A DNA stretch of 64,000 bases, taken from NCBI GenBank assembly GCA_017463615.1, contig JAFTOU010000018.1, positions 124,001-188,000 on the forward strand, read 5' to 3'. Both the position numbers and the translations under genes were made by a program. This DNA comes from Alistipes sp. (GTDB lineage Bacteria; Bacteroidota; Bacteroidia; Bacteroidales; Rikenellaceae). The notes beneath the pieces are model-generated. The model saw nothing but the letters and a program-made list of their open reading frames with translations, searched no databases and was not told the origin of the DNA. Below are positions 8,423 through 18,083 of this stretch, piece after piece (the stretch's first letter is position 1; each line of letters opens with the position of its first letter).

Positions 8423-10192
8423 CTACCACTCGTTCTCAGAGAGTGAGAGCGTGCTTGCAGCTACCTCCTCTTGAGTAACGAAGTCTCCCCAAACATTATT
8501 GTAGTCTGCAGTAAGCTCTGAGCACATCATAGCCTCACGCTTACCGCTCTTATCTACGGCTCGGATAGTAAATGGCGCCGTTGGGTCTGCGAGCTTGCCC
8601 TTATAGAGGTGAGTAGTATCGCCTCGGTAGCTCTCGTTGGTTGTGCAGTAGACCTCCATATACCAGTAGGCCACCCACCAGTCGCGGTCGGAGAGCTTCT
8701 CCATAGTACAAACCTGCTTGCCATTCTGCCACAGAGTCACATCCCAGCTGCCATGCTCAATATTCCAGATATTGGCGATAATATAGCCGTCAAGACCCCA
8801 TGTATAGTCCGAGAAGGTGTGCTTCTTGGATGGCTGGTTCTTGCTAAAGCGAGGGTCGTAGTAGTGCTGACCACCGTCGTATGCACGAATCTGGACATCG
8901 CTGCTGCAACCTGTACCCTTGTAGTACCAGTTCTTGATGGTGTTGCCCTCAATCTCGTAGACGCCATAACCATTTGGTGTGCCGTCTACATTGGTTGTAG
9001 AGTGCCACATACCACCGCAAACTGCACCGTGGATATGCTCGTAAATCCTCTTACCATTGACCGTATGGATATAGTTGCGGTTACGGTGCGTATGACCAAT
9101 CATCAGGTGCGCCTCCTTATACTCCGACAACAGGTTGAGCACATCCTTGCGATAGCGTGCATCGGAGTGGTTTCCACCCTTACCATCGCGGAACGGGATG
9201 TGCAGACAGAGGAGAACCATCTTATCCTTTGGCACATAGGACAAGTCCTGCTTGAGCCACTCAAGCTGCCAGTCAAAGAAGCCTGCAGCATACTCATAGT
9301 CGCCATCTGGTGGAGTCTCGCCATGCAGGGCGTTATCCATAACAACGATATGGGTGTCGCTGCGGTCAAAGGAGTAGTTCTGCGGGCCAAAATACTTCTG
9401 GAAGTTCTCAACACTCTTCCAGAATGTAGTCACCTGGCTATGGTCGTTAGGCGAAAACTCGTTCAGGTGGTCGTGGTTACCCATACACTGCATAAAGACC
9501 ATACTACGGTTTGACATCGCCTGCTTGACCTTTGTCCACATCACAGATGCGTTCTTATTGGTCACATCGCCCAGCGTTACGCCGTATGGATTTACAAGCG
9601 AAGGGGCAAGAGCGTCAATATCGGGCATAGTCTCCTCGCGGAAACGGACAACATCCTCATTATCGTTCACCTGAATATCCGCCAAGGTGAGCAGCGTAAA
9701 TGTGCTCTCCTTGCCACCTGGGAGCAGATTGAGGGTGAAGTCGTGGCGGAACTTTTCATCCTTGGCGATAACAAATCGCTTGTAGAATGCTGGATGGTTA
9801 CCATTATCCACAGGAATCTGATACTGGGCAGGGATGCTCATATATACCATCGTAGAGTTCTCGTCGCGGACAATCTGATAGACACCATTCTGGTCGGTCT
9901 GTACGCAGACAAAGCCGTCGCTGACAACGATATCCTGGATACCCTCGCCACTCTGACCGTCTGTAACAACGCCATAGAGAGTGGTTGCGCTATCTATCAC
10001 CGTACCATTGACAACAACCTGCTCTGGCTGGCTCGGCTCGCCATTGTCGTCGCCCTTATTATCCTCTCCGTTATCCTTGCCTTCATCCGTACCCTGCTCG
10101 TTATCGGGCGGAGTTGGAGATGGCAACTCCTCGCCACAACCCCACAGGGTGATGGTGCAGAGGAGAGTGAGTATGATAAGTACCTTTTTCAT
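8423..10192 (-). CDS. Calcineurin-like metallophosphoesterase lipoprotein
   Basis: 589 residues. The lipoprotein signal ends in LWGC (Cys about residue 19), followed by an Asp/Glu/Gly/Asn-rich linker (about 22-60) that probably spaces it from the membrane. An N-terminal beta domain (VVTDGQSGEGIQDIVVSDG) comes before the phosphoesterase core with LADIQ, TLGDV, GNHD, LHIP and GHTH motifs. The usual D-x-H is D-I-Q here, as in this subfamily. A C-terminal beta domain (about 430-575) matches the family's C-terminal module. The substrate is unknown. Placement between the glycan-binding lipoprotein and GH27 suggests removal of a phosphate or phosphodiester from the glycan, which is inference. Confidence 0.85.
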   Translation of the reverse strand: MKKVLIILTLLCTITLWGCGEELPSPTPPDNEQGTDEGKDNGEDNKGDDNGEPSQPEQVVVNGTVIDSATTLYGVVTDGQSGEGIQDIVVSDGFVCVQTDQNGVYQIVRDENSTMVYMSIPAQYQIPVDNGNHPAFYKRFVIAKDEKFRHDFTLNLLPGGKESTFTLLTLADIQVNDNEDVVRFREETMPDIDALAPSLVNPYGVTLGDVTNKNASVMWTKVKQAMSNRSMVFMQCMGNHDHLNEFSPNDHSQVTTFWKSVENFQKYFGPQNYSFDRSDTHIVVMDNALHGETPPDGDYEYAAGFFDWQLEWLKQDLSYVPKDKMVLLCLHIPFRDGKGGNHSDARYRKDVLNLLSEYKEAHLMIGHTHRNRNYIHTVNGKRIYEHIHGAVCGGMWHSTTNVDGTPNGYGVYEIEGNTIKNWYYKGTGCSSDVQIRAYDGGQHYYDPRFSKNQPSKKHTFSDYTWGLDGYIIANIWNIEHGSWDVTLWQNGKQVCTMEKLSDRDWWVAYWYMEVYCTTNESYRGDTTHLYKGKLADPTAPFTIRAVDKSGKREAMMCSELTADYNNVWGDFVTQEEVAASTLSLSENEW

Positions 10193-10228
10193 TTGGGGTT
10201 TGTTTTTTGGGGTTTTAGGGGTTAAGAG

Positions 10229-10265
10229 ATGGCGACACTACCCCATCGCTGAGGTGTGCCGCCAT
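10229..10265 (-). other. Intergenic hairpin in PUL transcript
   Basis: ATGGCG-ACAC (10229-10238) pairs with GTGT-gc-CGCCAT (10254-10265). It lies between the DUF1735 stop and the phosphoesterase start. There is no U-run after it on the minus strand, so it is more likely an mRNA processing or attenuation structure than a full terminator. Confidence 0.4.
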
Positions 10266-10274
10266 TATTAAGGG

Positions 10275-11669
10275 TTACTCTGCAGCGCCAACTGCTGCCT
10301 CAAGAACATTGAACTCAGCGATATTTGCGTAAGGCTGCACTGTACTACCACGCTGACAGTTGGTAACGCATACGCGAACATACTGTACATTTGCATCGCC
10401 ATTGAACTCATAGCGGTGTGGACCTACGAGGGTATTATCGCCGCCACACTCTGCAATATGGTCAAATGTAGCAACCTTGCTCCAGCTATAACCATCCTCA
10501 GACACCTCAAAGTAACCTGCGATAAAGTCCTGATAGTTACGACGGGTAAGCTCTACAGCCACGAGGTTGTGCTCGCTCTCAAGATTCCAAGCAATGATGT
10601 ATGGATTTGAATGTGAGCAGCTGATAACATCGTTGATAAACGCGGTTGAGTTGTAGCCTGAGTGCCAGAATGTAGAGGCATCGCCATCAATCATGTGGTT
10701 GTAGTTGTTGTTGGTAGCTGTCATATTGCCCTGGCAAGAGTTACACTCCCACAAAGACCACTTCTGACGGCGGTCACCAGCATCTACAATAGTTGGAACA
10801 ACGCCATCCTGCTGAAGGTGAAGCAGGTAGTAGAAGTTCTCCTGATTGATTGCATAGTTCTCAGTGTTTGCAGTCATAACAACTGGGATAGAGCAACGGT
10901 ATACGCTTGGCAGCTTAGTAAGGTCTACCTCAAGGGTTACGGTAAGTTCCGAAGTACCTGCCAGCAGAGTGGTATCGCCAACGAGCTGGAACGCATCTGC
11001 AGGAGCGAGGTTGTACCACGCATCTACGCCGTTGTTGATAACGCCAAACGCAGCCTTGGTAGTATCAAGGGTAATGGTCACATCTGTAGGGTTTACAAAT
11101 GGTACGGTAACCTTCAAGTCGCGCTTCCAAGTACCAGCAGACTCCTTGCTCCACTTGATGGTCTCAACCTTGTTTGTAGAGAAGAAAATCTCTGCAGGGA
11201 GCATTGTAGGACGGAGCAGAACGGTCTGCTTGCTCTCAGTAACCTCTAAATCCGAAGTGATTGAGAGTGGCAGTACGAAGTTGTGATCCGACGCCAGAGC
11301 TGCGATAGCATCGTAGTTGAAATCAACCACGATATTGCCACCACGCTGACTCTTGCTGATAGTCAGGCTGTTGTCGGCAATAGAGTAAGCATCCTCCGGA
11401 AGCATCTGATAGGCAGTCTCGTTCAGAGTATTGTAGTCTATCAGAGCCTGCTCGTCTACCTGAGCCACTACATTTGCTGTAGCTGCGAAGTAGCCGCTGC
11501 GGTGGATAGCAACATTAGCCTTTGGCTCGTGCTCCAAGTCGTAGAACTCGGCATTCTGCAAGCCGCTATTAACTATATAGATATGCGCAGGAGTCAGATT
11601 ATCCTCGCGATTGTTCTGGCAAGCGCCAAGAGCAAGCAGTGCGCATAGTGCGATAAATATCTTTTTCAT
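10275..11669 (-). CDS. DUF1735 (BT_3987-type) plus F5/8C glycan-binding lipoprotein
   Basis: 464 residues from ATG 11669; the frame extends 10 codons further into susD, but MKKIFIALCALLALGAC is a clear lipoprotein signal. Residues ~25-280 hold two DUF1735-like beta modules (AHIYIVNSGLQNAEFYDLEHE is the first strand set). The C-terminal ~150 residues form a discoidin/F5-8C domain (WECNSCQGN, DGDASTFWHSGY, FEVSEDGYSWSKV, YVRVCVTNCQRG). Such proteins act as surface glycan-binding proteins beside SusCD pairs. It directly follows susD in the operon. Confidence 0.87.
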   Translation of the reverse strand: MKKIFIALCALLALGACQNNREDNLTPAHIYIVNSGLQNAEFYDLEHEPKANVAIHRSGYFAATANVVAQVDEQALIDYNTLNETAYQMLPEDAYSIADNSLTISKSQRGGNIVVDFNYDAIAALASDHNFVLPLSITSDLEVTESKQTVLLRPTMLPAEIFFSTNKVETIKWSKESAGTWKRDLKVTVPFVNPTDVTITLDTTKAAFGVINNGVDAWYNLAPADAFQLVGDTTLLAGTSELTVTLEVDLTKLPSVYRCSIPVVMTANTENYAINQENFYYLLHLQQDGVVPTIVDAGDRRQKWSLWECNSCQGNMTATNNNYNHMIDGDASTFWHSGYNSTAFINDVISCSHSNPYIIAWNLESEHNLVAVELTRRNYQDFIAGYFEVSEDGYSWSKVATFDHIAECGGDNTLVGPHRYEFNGDANVQYVRVCVTNCQRGSTVQPYANIAEFNVLEAAVGAAE

Positions 11670-11688
11670 CTTTACGCTGTTTTTAATA

Positions 11689-13575
11689 TTACCAACCATA
11701 GTTCTGAGTAAGGTTATTGAGACGGTCTACCTCGCTCTGATAGAATGGCAACAGATACTGGCGCTTTGTAAATACGCGAGTAGATGGGTTGTTACCACCG
11801 TCGTGGCGGATAACTGTACGCTGCCAGTAGTCGCTTGTTGCAGAGTCTGAAGAGGCCTCTACATTCATACCGTATACATTACCTGCATCCTCAACCTCTG
11901 AGAGAAGGTTTGTACGGGTATCGAAGTAGCGGTGGTTCTCAAAGTTGAGCTCAATCTGACGCTCACGAAGGATGAGCTTTGCGAGCAACTCCATATCCGA
12001 TGCAGCAGCAGGATAAACGCTCTCCAGAGCAGGTACGCCAGCGCGTGTACGGACACGGTTTACTGCTGCAAGGGCATCCTGTGCAGTGTAGCCACCAACA
12101 CCTGCCTCAACGCAGTGCGCAACCGCCTCGGCATAGTTGAGCAGAACCTCAGCATAACGGAACAGAGGCCAAGTGATAGGCTCCCAGTTTGTTGAAGACT
12201 GAGACTTAGTGTTGTATGTTGTAGAGGTAAACTTGAATGGCAGGTAACCAGTAGTGGTGTAGTTATCAGACTTGCCAGTGTAAGAGTTACCACCCTTGTA
12301 GAACTGAATGTCAGCAATGGTATTCTCGCCACCAATCCAGTTCAGACCGCTCCAGAATACAGACATATAGAAGCGTGGCTCACGACCTACATACATATTG
12401 TATGTCTGACGAGTAGACTTAAGAATTGGGTGAGTGAAAGATGAGAAACCAGTCTCAGAGTAACCTGCATCCAGCGCTGCTGTAGCGATGATTGGCTGAC
12501 CATCTGCCTCGTAACCCTCAATAGGATATACACCATTCTCAAGAGCGAAGGCATCTACCAACTTTTGAGTTACACCAACACCACCGTAAGCACGACCACC
12601 TACACCCTCTGGAGTAGTTGCTACGCGCCAGTTGTAAGAGTTGTTCTGACGAGCAAAGATAAGCTCCTTGTTCCAACGCTCAAGGAATACCTTACGCCAG
12701 CTATCGTATGGAGTACCTGCACTCTCGCCAACAATCTGGTAAACGCCAAGCTCCATAACCTCCTCTGCTGCCTGAGCAGCCTCAACCCACTTCTGAGCAT
12801 CCTCTGTCTGAGGGAACAGGTCGTTGCCGTAGTAGTTCTTCATACCCTTGTAGATCGGGCAACCGTTGAACAGCGGACGAGCAGAGTAGAGTGTCAGACG
12901 AGACTTAAGAGCCAACGCAGCACCCTTTGTTGCACGACCCAACCAAGTGTCAGGCTGCTCAAGAAGAAGGTCTGCTGCAGCCATATCGCACTGCTCTGCA
13001 ACCCAATCAACACACTCGTCCCAAGTGTTACGGTCCATATCACGAAGTGACTCACTTGTGTAGTCTGCACAAGCCTCGCCGTGAATAAAGACTGGACCCC
13101 ACATACGCATAAGGCAGAAGTAGTAGTATGCTCTGAGGAAGCGAGCCTCGGCAATCCACTCCTTTACCTCCTGCTCAGTGAGCTCTGGGCAACGGTGTAC
13201 ATTCTCCATAAAGTATGTAGCCTCGCGGATACCCTTCCAGTAGAGAGAGTAGTTCTTTGCAAGGAATGTAGAGCTACTTACTGACGGGTTGGATGAAACC
13301 TGCCAAGTATCGTTATTAAAGAGGCGGAACCAACGGTTACCGAAAGAGCAAGAGCACTCATCTGATGATGGTGTAAGGATGTTGTTCTGACCTGATGGGT
13401 CAGTCTCGTTATTGATCCAAGAATATACATTGGTAAGATACTGGAATGTAGTAGTACGCTTCTCAAAGATATTCTCTGAGGTCTTTGGCTCGTCTGGCTG
13501 ACGCTCAAGGTATGAATCGCAACCAACAACGCCGAGCGAAAGAATTGATATAAGTATGATAATATATTTGTTCAT
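11689..13575 (-). CDS. SusD/RagB-family surface glycan-binding lipoprotein
   Basis: 628 residues from ATG 13575 (MNKYIIILISILSLGVVGC, lipoprotein signal). The N-terminal SusD region (SYLERQPDEPKTSENIF, TFQYLTNVYSWIN) and TPR-like helices are followed by the C-terminal RagB/SusD region (LLNYAEAVA, AVNRVRTRAGVP, LILRERQIELNFENHRYFD). It caps the SusC barrel and hands oligosaccharides to it. It starts just downstream of susC on the same strand, the standard pairing. Confidence 0.95.
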   Translation of the reverse strand: MNKYIIILISILSLGVVGCDSYLERQPDEPKTSENIFEKRTTTFQYLTNVYSWINNETDPSGQNNILTPSSDECSCSFGNRWFRLFNNDTWQVSSNPSVSSSTFLAKNYSLYWKGIREATYFMENVHRCPELTEQEVKEWIAEARFLRAYYYFCLMRMWGPVFIHGEACADYTSESLRDMDRNTWDECVDWVAEQCDMAAADLLLEQPDTWLGRATKGAALALKSRLTLYSARPLFNGCPIYKGMKNYYGNDLFPQTEDAQKWVEAAQAAEEVMELGVYQIVGESAGTPYDSWRKVFLERWNKELIFARQNNSYNWRVATTPEGVGGRAYGGVGVTQKLVDAFALENGVYPIEGYEADGQPIIATAALDAGYSETGFSSFTHPILKSTRQTYNMYVGREPRFYMSVFWSGLNWIGGENTIADIQFYKGGNSYTGKSDNYTTTGYLPFKFTSTTYNTKSQSSTNWEPITWPLFRYAEVLLNYAEAVAHCVEAGVGGYTAQDALAAVNRVRTRAGVPALESVYPAAASDMELLAKLILRERQIELNFENHRYFDTRTNLLSEVEDAGNVYGMNVEASSDSATSDYWQRTVIRHDGGNNPSTRVFTKRQYLLPFYQSEVDRLNNLTQNYGW

Positions 13576-13582
13576 AGCGGCT

Positions 13583-16500
13583 TTAGAATACAAGGGTTAC
13601 ACCGATATTATAAACTCTGTTGTTAGGATAGTTTGCTGCACCAGTCTGCAAATCTGGGTCCCACAACTTAAATGGAGAGAATGTGAGCAGGTTCATACCC
13701 GACAGATATATGCGGAGTCGGTCAATATGAGCCTTAGAGGTGATACGCTTTGGAAGTGTATAACCAATCTCGGCATTCTTCAGACGGATGTAGCGACCAT
13801 CAACCATCCAGTATGTAGATGTCTGATTATTATTGTTGCTTGCACCCATAGTAAGGCGTGGGTACTTAGCGTCGCGGTTATCCTCTGTCCAGTAGTTACC
13901 ATAGAGGTCTGAGAATACATTTGAGTGACGAATCTTAGTCGCACTAAATGGCTGAGTGTAAGTGTTGTTGATGAAGAAGTTTACATTATCAACACCCTGG
14001 AAGAAGATTGACACATCAATACCCTTCCAACGAACCGATGCACCGAAACCGTAAGAAATCTCAGGTACATTAGGGAAACCGATAGGCTTCTTATCGTAGT
14101 CATCAACTACACCGTCACCGTTGATATCAACATAGCGGATATCACCTGGCTTAACCTCGCCGAACTTCTGTGTTGGCCAAGCGTCAATCTCCTCCTGGCT
14201 CTGGAACAGACCGTCTGCAACAAGACCGAAGGTCTGCCAGTTACTCTGACCGACACGGTTCTGATAGAGGTACTCCCAGTCTGGCTGGTCGTTATCCAGG
14301 ATAGTATTGTGAGCATAGGTGAAGTTTGCACGAGCGGTAACATCTACCTGACCGAACTTCTGGTGGTACTCAAGCGAAGCATCAAAACCCTCGTTACGCA
14401 TCTTACCAACATTGATATAAGGCTTGTTTGTAAGACCTGCAATCTCTGGAATAGATGATGCCTGGAGGAAGATACCGCTACGATAGTCGTTGAAGTAGTC
14501 TGCCTGAATCTTGAGCTTACCAAACAGCGAGAGGTCCATACCTACATTGAACTTACGAACAGTCTCCCAACCTACATTTGGATTTGGATAGTCACCAAGT
14601 CGCAGACCTGTATAGGTTGTATTTGCGCTACCGAAAGAGTAGTTATAACCATTCTCAATAGTCTCAAGGTAGATGAATCGGCGGTCACCACCAATCTGGT
14701 CGTTACCTACAAGGCCGTAAGAAGCCTTGAACTTGAGCAGGTCTACAACCTCCTTAGCCTTCTCAAAGAATGGCTCCTCAGAGAGTGCCCAACCTACTGC
14801 CACTGAAGGGAAGAAACCGAAGCGGTTGCCTGGAGAGAAGTTCTCAGAACCGTTGTAACCGAAGTTAGCCTCTACGAAGTAGCGGTTGTCAAAGTCGTAA
14901 GTTACACGACCTGCGATACCCTGGTTACGATATGGGAGGAACTTATCTGGGTCATCCTCAGAGGTGTTGATAAAGTTCTTCTGTGAGTGCTGATAGAGGA
15001 ACAGCGCGCCTACAGAGTGACGACCGAAGGTACGAGCATAGTTAATCTGTGCCTCCAAGTATGTTGTACGGCGACTATTGGTGCTCTTGCTAAGAGAGAG
15101 TGACTGCTGACCTACAACGGTCTCGGTCTTGATGAGGTTACCCTCCTCGTCACGACCCGATGCAATCCACTGCTGAGGGGTCTTTGTACGAGCAACATGC
15201 TGATAGTTAAGTGCATCGAATGCGAACTTAATACCTGCAGTCAGACCCTTAGTGATGTAGTTGCTAAAGTCCTGAGTAAGGTTGATAGTAGATGTTGCGG
15301 TGTTCCAGAACTTCTCACGATAACCCTTCTGCGTAAGGAGTACATAAGGGTTTGCACCATCGTTATCCGCAGGACCTGACAGTGTGCCGTCAGAGTAGAA
15401 GAGCGGATAAGCATTTGGTGCGGTGTTGAGGGTGTAGTTCCAGATAGCCGAAGCGTCACCACCTGGCTCATTCTTGCGCTCAAAAGAGGTAGCAAGGTTG
15501 ATGTTGAGCTTCGTATACTTAAACACCTGCACATCCACATTTGAACGGAAGTTGTAACGACGGTAGTAGAGCGAGGTGTCGTAGTTCTTCATATTGTCTA
15601 CAGCGAACAGACCCGACTCGTTGTAGAAAGCACCTGAAATATAGTACTTTGCAATATCACCACCACCGCTTACAGAGACGTTAATCTTCTCGTTCCAGGT
15701 CTGGTCTTTATATAGTGTGTTGAGCCAATCAACATTAGGATAGAGGTCGGTATCAGAGCCGTTGCGGTACTTCTCAATAGTCTCTGGCGAGTAGATCATA
15801 CTGCCAGCAGCCTCGTTGTACATCTCGGCAAACTGAACACCATCAAGCATTTCAGGGGTCTTTGTAGGGCTTACAAGACCTGCCTCCATAGAGAGCGATA
15901 CCTTTGGCTTACCTGCATCACCGCTGCGGGTGGTAATCATAACAACACCGTTAGCACCACGCACACCGTAGATTGCAGTTGCAGACGCATCCTTGAGGAT
16001 ACTCATCTCCTTAATATCGTCTACATTGACAAGGTCCATATCGCGCTCAATACCATCTACCAGAATCAGCGGAGTCTTGCTCTCACCGAAGGTACTGATA
16101 CCACGAATCCAGAAGGTTGAACCTGCACCTGGCTCACCAGAACGCTGTACAGATACAACACCCGCCAGCTGACCTGCGATGTTACCAGAGAGCTTTGCCA
16201 CCGGAGCCTTCAGGTCGTCAAGCGATACAGAGGAGATAGCGCCGACAATACTTGCCTTCTTCTGAGTACCGTAACCGACAACCACAACATCCTCCAGCTG
16301 GGTTGTAGCCTGCTTGAGGCGAACAGTGATGTGCGACTGGATATCGCGCACTGGAAGATAGACCTCCTCGTAACCGATGAAAGAGACAGCAACTACAGCC
16401 AGAGCGTTGTCGCACTTGAGCGAGAAGTTACCATCAAGGTCGGCAGAAGTACCGAGGGTTGAGTCCTTAATCCAGATTGAAGCACCGATAACTGGCGCGC

Positions 16501-16903
16501 CGGTTGCGTCGTCTACAACCTGACCAGTAATTACGCGCTCCTTGTTCTGAGCTGCTGTTGCAGCAGGCTGTGCAGCCTTCTTCTGTGGAAGCAGCACGAT
16601 GTCGTTCTGACGAATGACATAGGTCACCTCCTTACCGGTGAGCGCGCTCTTGAGCAGCTGCTCTACGGTCTGCTGTCCACTTGGGACCGAAATTGAGATG
16701 TCGTTTGGCAGATTGCCTGACCACGAAAAGCGGTAAGAGCTACCTGCTTCAATCTTCTCAATGAGCTGTTTTAATGTCTTTGCACCCGAAGCATCAATGC
16801 GAGCAGAACTCTGCGCGCTTGCAATGCCTACCGAGATGCTCAACATTAGGCATACGGCTATCAGTCGCAGCCCAAAATCAAGTAGATTTCGTTTCATAAG
16901 CAT
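13583..16903 (-). CDS. SusC/RagA-family TonB-dependent outer-membrane transporter with STN domain
   Basis: 1106 residues from ATG 16903 (ATG 16897 is equally plausible). Signal peptide, then an STN domain (about 50-110) that signals to an inner-membrane anti-sigma factor. A carboxypeptidase-regulatory-like domain follows (GQVVDDATGAPVIGASI), then the plug with EDVVVVGYGTQKKASIVGA, a 22-strand barrel, and a terminal NIGVTLVF. The STN domain, which is absent from many SusC proteins, fits the FecR gene immediately upstream and the divergent ECF sigma gene. It imports glycan fragments using TonB energy. The substrate is probably an alpha-galactose-bearing glycan, judging from GH27. Confidence 0.95.
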   Translation of the reverse strand: MLMKRNLLDFGLRLIAVCLMLSISVGIASAQSSARIDASGAKTLKQLIEKIEAGSSYRFSWSGNLPNDISISVPSGQQTVEQLLKSALTGKEVTYVIRQNDIVLLPQKKAAQPAATAAQNKERVITGQVVDDATGAPVIGASIWIKDSTLGTSADLDGNFSLKCDNALAVVAVSFIGYEEVYLPVRDIQSHITVRLKQATTQLEDVVVVGYGTQKKASIVGAISSVSLDDLKAPVAKLSGNIAGQLAGVVSVQRSGEPGAGSTFWIRGISTFGESKTPLILVDGIERDMDLVNVDDIKEMSILKDASATAIYGVRGANGVVMITTRSGDAGKPKVSLSMEAGLVSPTKTPEMLDGVQFAEMYNEAAGSMIYSPETIEKYRNGSDTDLYPNVDWLNTLYKDQTWNEKINVSVSGGGDIAKYYISGAFYNESGLFAVDNMKNYDTSLYYRRYNFRSNVDVQVFKYTKLNINLATSFERKNEPGGDASAIWNYTLNTAPNAYPLFYSDGTLSGPADNDGANPYVLLTQKGYREKFWNTATSTINLTQDFSNYITKGLTAGIKFAFDALNYQHVARTKTPQQWIASGRDEEGNLIKTETVVGQQSLSLSKSTNSRRTTYLEAQINYARTFGRHSVGALFLYQHSQKNFINTSEDDPDKFLPYRNQGIAGRVTYDFDNRYFVEANFGYNGSENFSPGNRFGFFPSVAVGWALSEEPFFEKAKEVVDLLKFKASYGLVGNDQIGGDRRFIYLETIENGYNYSFGSANTTYTGLRLGDYPNPNVGWETVRKFNVGMDLSLFGKLKIQADYFNDYRSGIFLQASSIPEIAGLTNKPYINVGKMRNEGFDASLEYHQKFGQVDVTARANFTYAHNTILDNDQPDWEYLYQNRVGQSNWQTFGLVADGLFQSQEEIDAWPTQKFGEVKPGDIRYVDINGDGVVDDYDKKPIGFPNVPEISYGFGASVRWKGIDVSIFFQGVDNVNFFINNTYTQPFSATKIRHSNVFSDLYGNYWTEDNRDAKYPRLTMGASNNNNQTSTYWMVDGRYIRLKNAEIGYTLPKRITSKAHIDRLRIYLSGMNLLTFSPFKLWDPDLQTGAANYPNNRVYNIGVTLVF

Positions 16904-16980
16904 TTTGTTTAGTAGTATAATTGTGTTTCTGTGTATTTCCGTCAATTATAGTCGCCTCGCCCTGACTTATAGAATTTTGC

Positions 16981-17964
16981 CTATCTGTCAATGATAATAG
17001 CATCGCCCTCGCGGCGGAAAGAGGTGCCAGTAGTAAGGGTTACGATGTTGAGGGTGTGGTCAAGGGTATTTGAGCGGTCAATAGTTCCCGAGAAGCGGAT
17101 ATCCTCAATGCGGGCGTCGGCAAACGATATACGGCAGTCGTAGACCTGCTCCAGCGAGCCGATGACCTTACCGAGTGGCTCCATATCAAAGCAACGCTGA
17201 CCAAAGACCTCCAGCTCGGCATCCACCTCTACAACATTCACGCGGCGGCTACCCTTATTATATACAGCCTTCTGGTTAGGCTTAAGTGCGACATTATGAG
17301 CCACGGTAGAGAACTCCACAGCGCCATTGATAAGCACCGCCTCAATACGCTCGCAGTCAGAGTAGGCCTTGAAGTTGAACTTCGTACCCTTAACGACAAT
17401 CTGCGCATCCTTAGCCTTTACGACAAACGGAACGCCATTCATCTTGACAACATCAAACAGGGCCTCGCCATCCAGTTTCACGACGCGGTTCTTGGTAAAG
17501 TTTGAGTTGAATGTGATTGAGGAGTTCGCCTTCAGCTCTACGGTAGACTTGTCGGGCAACACAATGGTCTTATTCACTTCGCTATCGGAGCAAATCTCGC
17601 ACTGCTCATTGTTGCGGGTAAAGTGAATTGTTCCGCCAACGATAGCCAAACATACAACAACGGCTGCTGCGTAGCGCATAATACGACGAATAAATGGGGT
17701 ATTAAAGCGACGAGCACCCTCACGCTGCGCCACCTTCTGCTTGAAGAGGGCGAGTGAACGCTCGGGGTCTAAATCCTTGGTACGCGCGGTCATATCGTGC
17801 AGCTGCACGATGTAGTAGAGCTGTTCAAGCTCCTTGCGGTTCTGCTCAGAGGCGTCGTACCAACGCTCTACCTGAGCCATCTGCTCCGGGCTGAGCTTAC
17901 CGTCTATAAAGTCAATAAGCATAGCCTCTGTTATCTCTTCCATCAACTGTGTCTCCATATACAT
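16981..17964 (-). CDS. FecR-family anti-sigma factor
   Basis: 327 residues. A cytoplasmic N-terminal region (~1-90) binds the sigma factor. One transmembrane helix follows (about 94-113, YAAAVVVCLAIVGGTIHF), then a periplasmic FecR domain (VLPDKSTVELKANSSITFN... GEALFDVVK) and a C-terminal DUF4974-type STN-interacting domain (EVFGQRCFDMEPLGKVIGSL). It transmits occupancy of the SusC transporter to the ECF sigma factor. It lies 77 nt upstream of susC and is divergent from the sigma gene. Confidence 0.93.
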   Translation of the reverse strand: MYMETQLMEEITEAMLIDFIDGKLSPEQMAQVERWYDASEQNRKELEQLYYIVQLHDMTARTKDLDPERSLALFKQKVAQREGARRFNTPFIRRIMRYAAAVVVCLAIVGGTIHFTRNNEQCEICSDSEVNKTIVLPDKSTVELKANSSITFNSNFTKNRVVKLDGEALFDVVKMNGVPFVVKAKDAQIVVKGTKFNFKAYSDCERIEAVLINGAVEFSTVAHNVALKPNQKAVYNKGSRRVNVVEVDAELEVFGQRCFDMEPLGKVIGSLEQVYDCRISFADARIEDIRFSGTIDRSNTLDHTLNIVTLTTGTSFRREGDAIIIDR

Positions 17965-18047
17965 ACACTTCTTTATACTTATATATACAACTAAACATAG
18001 GCATTTCCTACCTGGGTGCGCAATTTAATTACTTTTATTAAAAATCG

Positions 18048-18078
18048 TTTGGTTGTAAAGTTTTTTTTACTAAATTTG
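18048..18078 (+). promoter_or_regulatory. Canonical Bacteroidota promoter for the ECF sigma gene
   Basis: TTTG at 18048-18051, then 19 nt, then TAAATTTG at 18071-18078. Only 5 nt separate the -7 box from the ATG, so transcription probably starts at or within a few bases of the start codon, which implies a leaderless mRNA. Confidence 0.75.
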
Positions 18079-18083
18079 CAAAT

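Noticed and set aside
8609-9514. 301-codon plus-strand frame opposite the metallophosphoesterase
   Set aside because: Antisense shadow; no plausible start context or recognisable fold.
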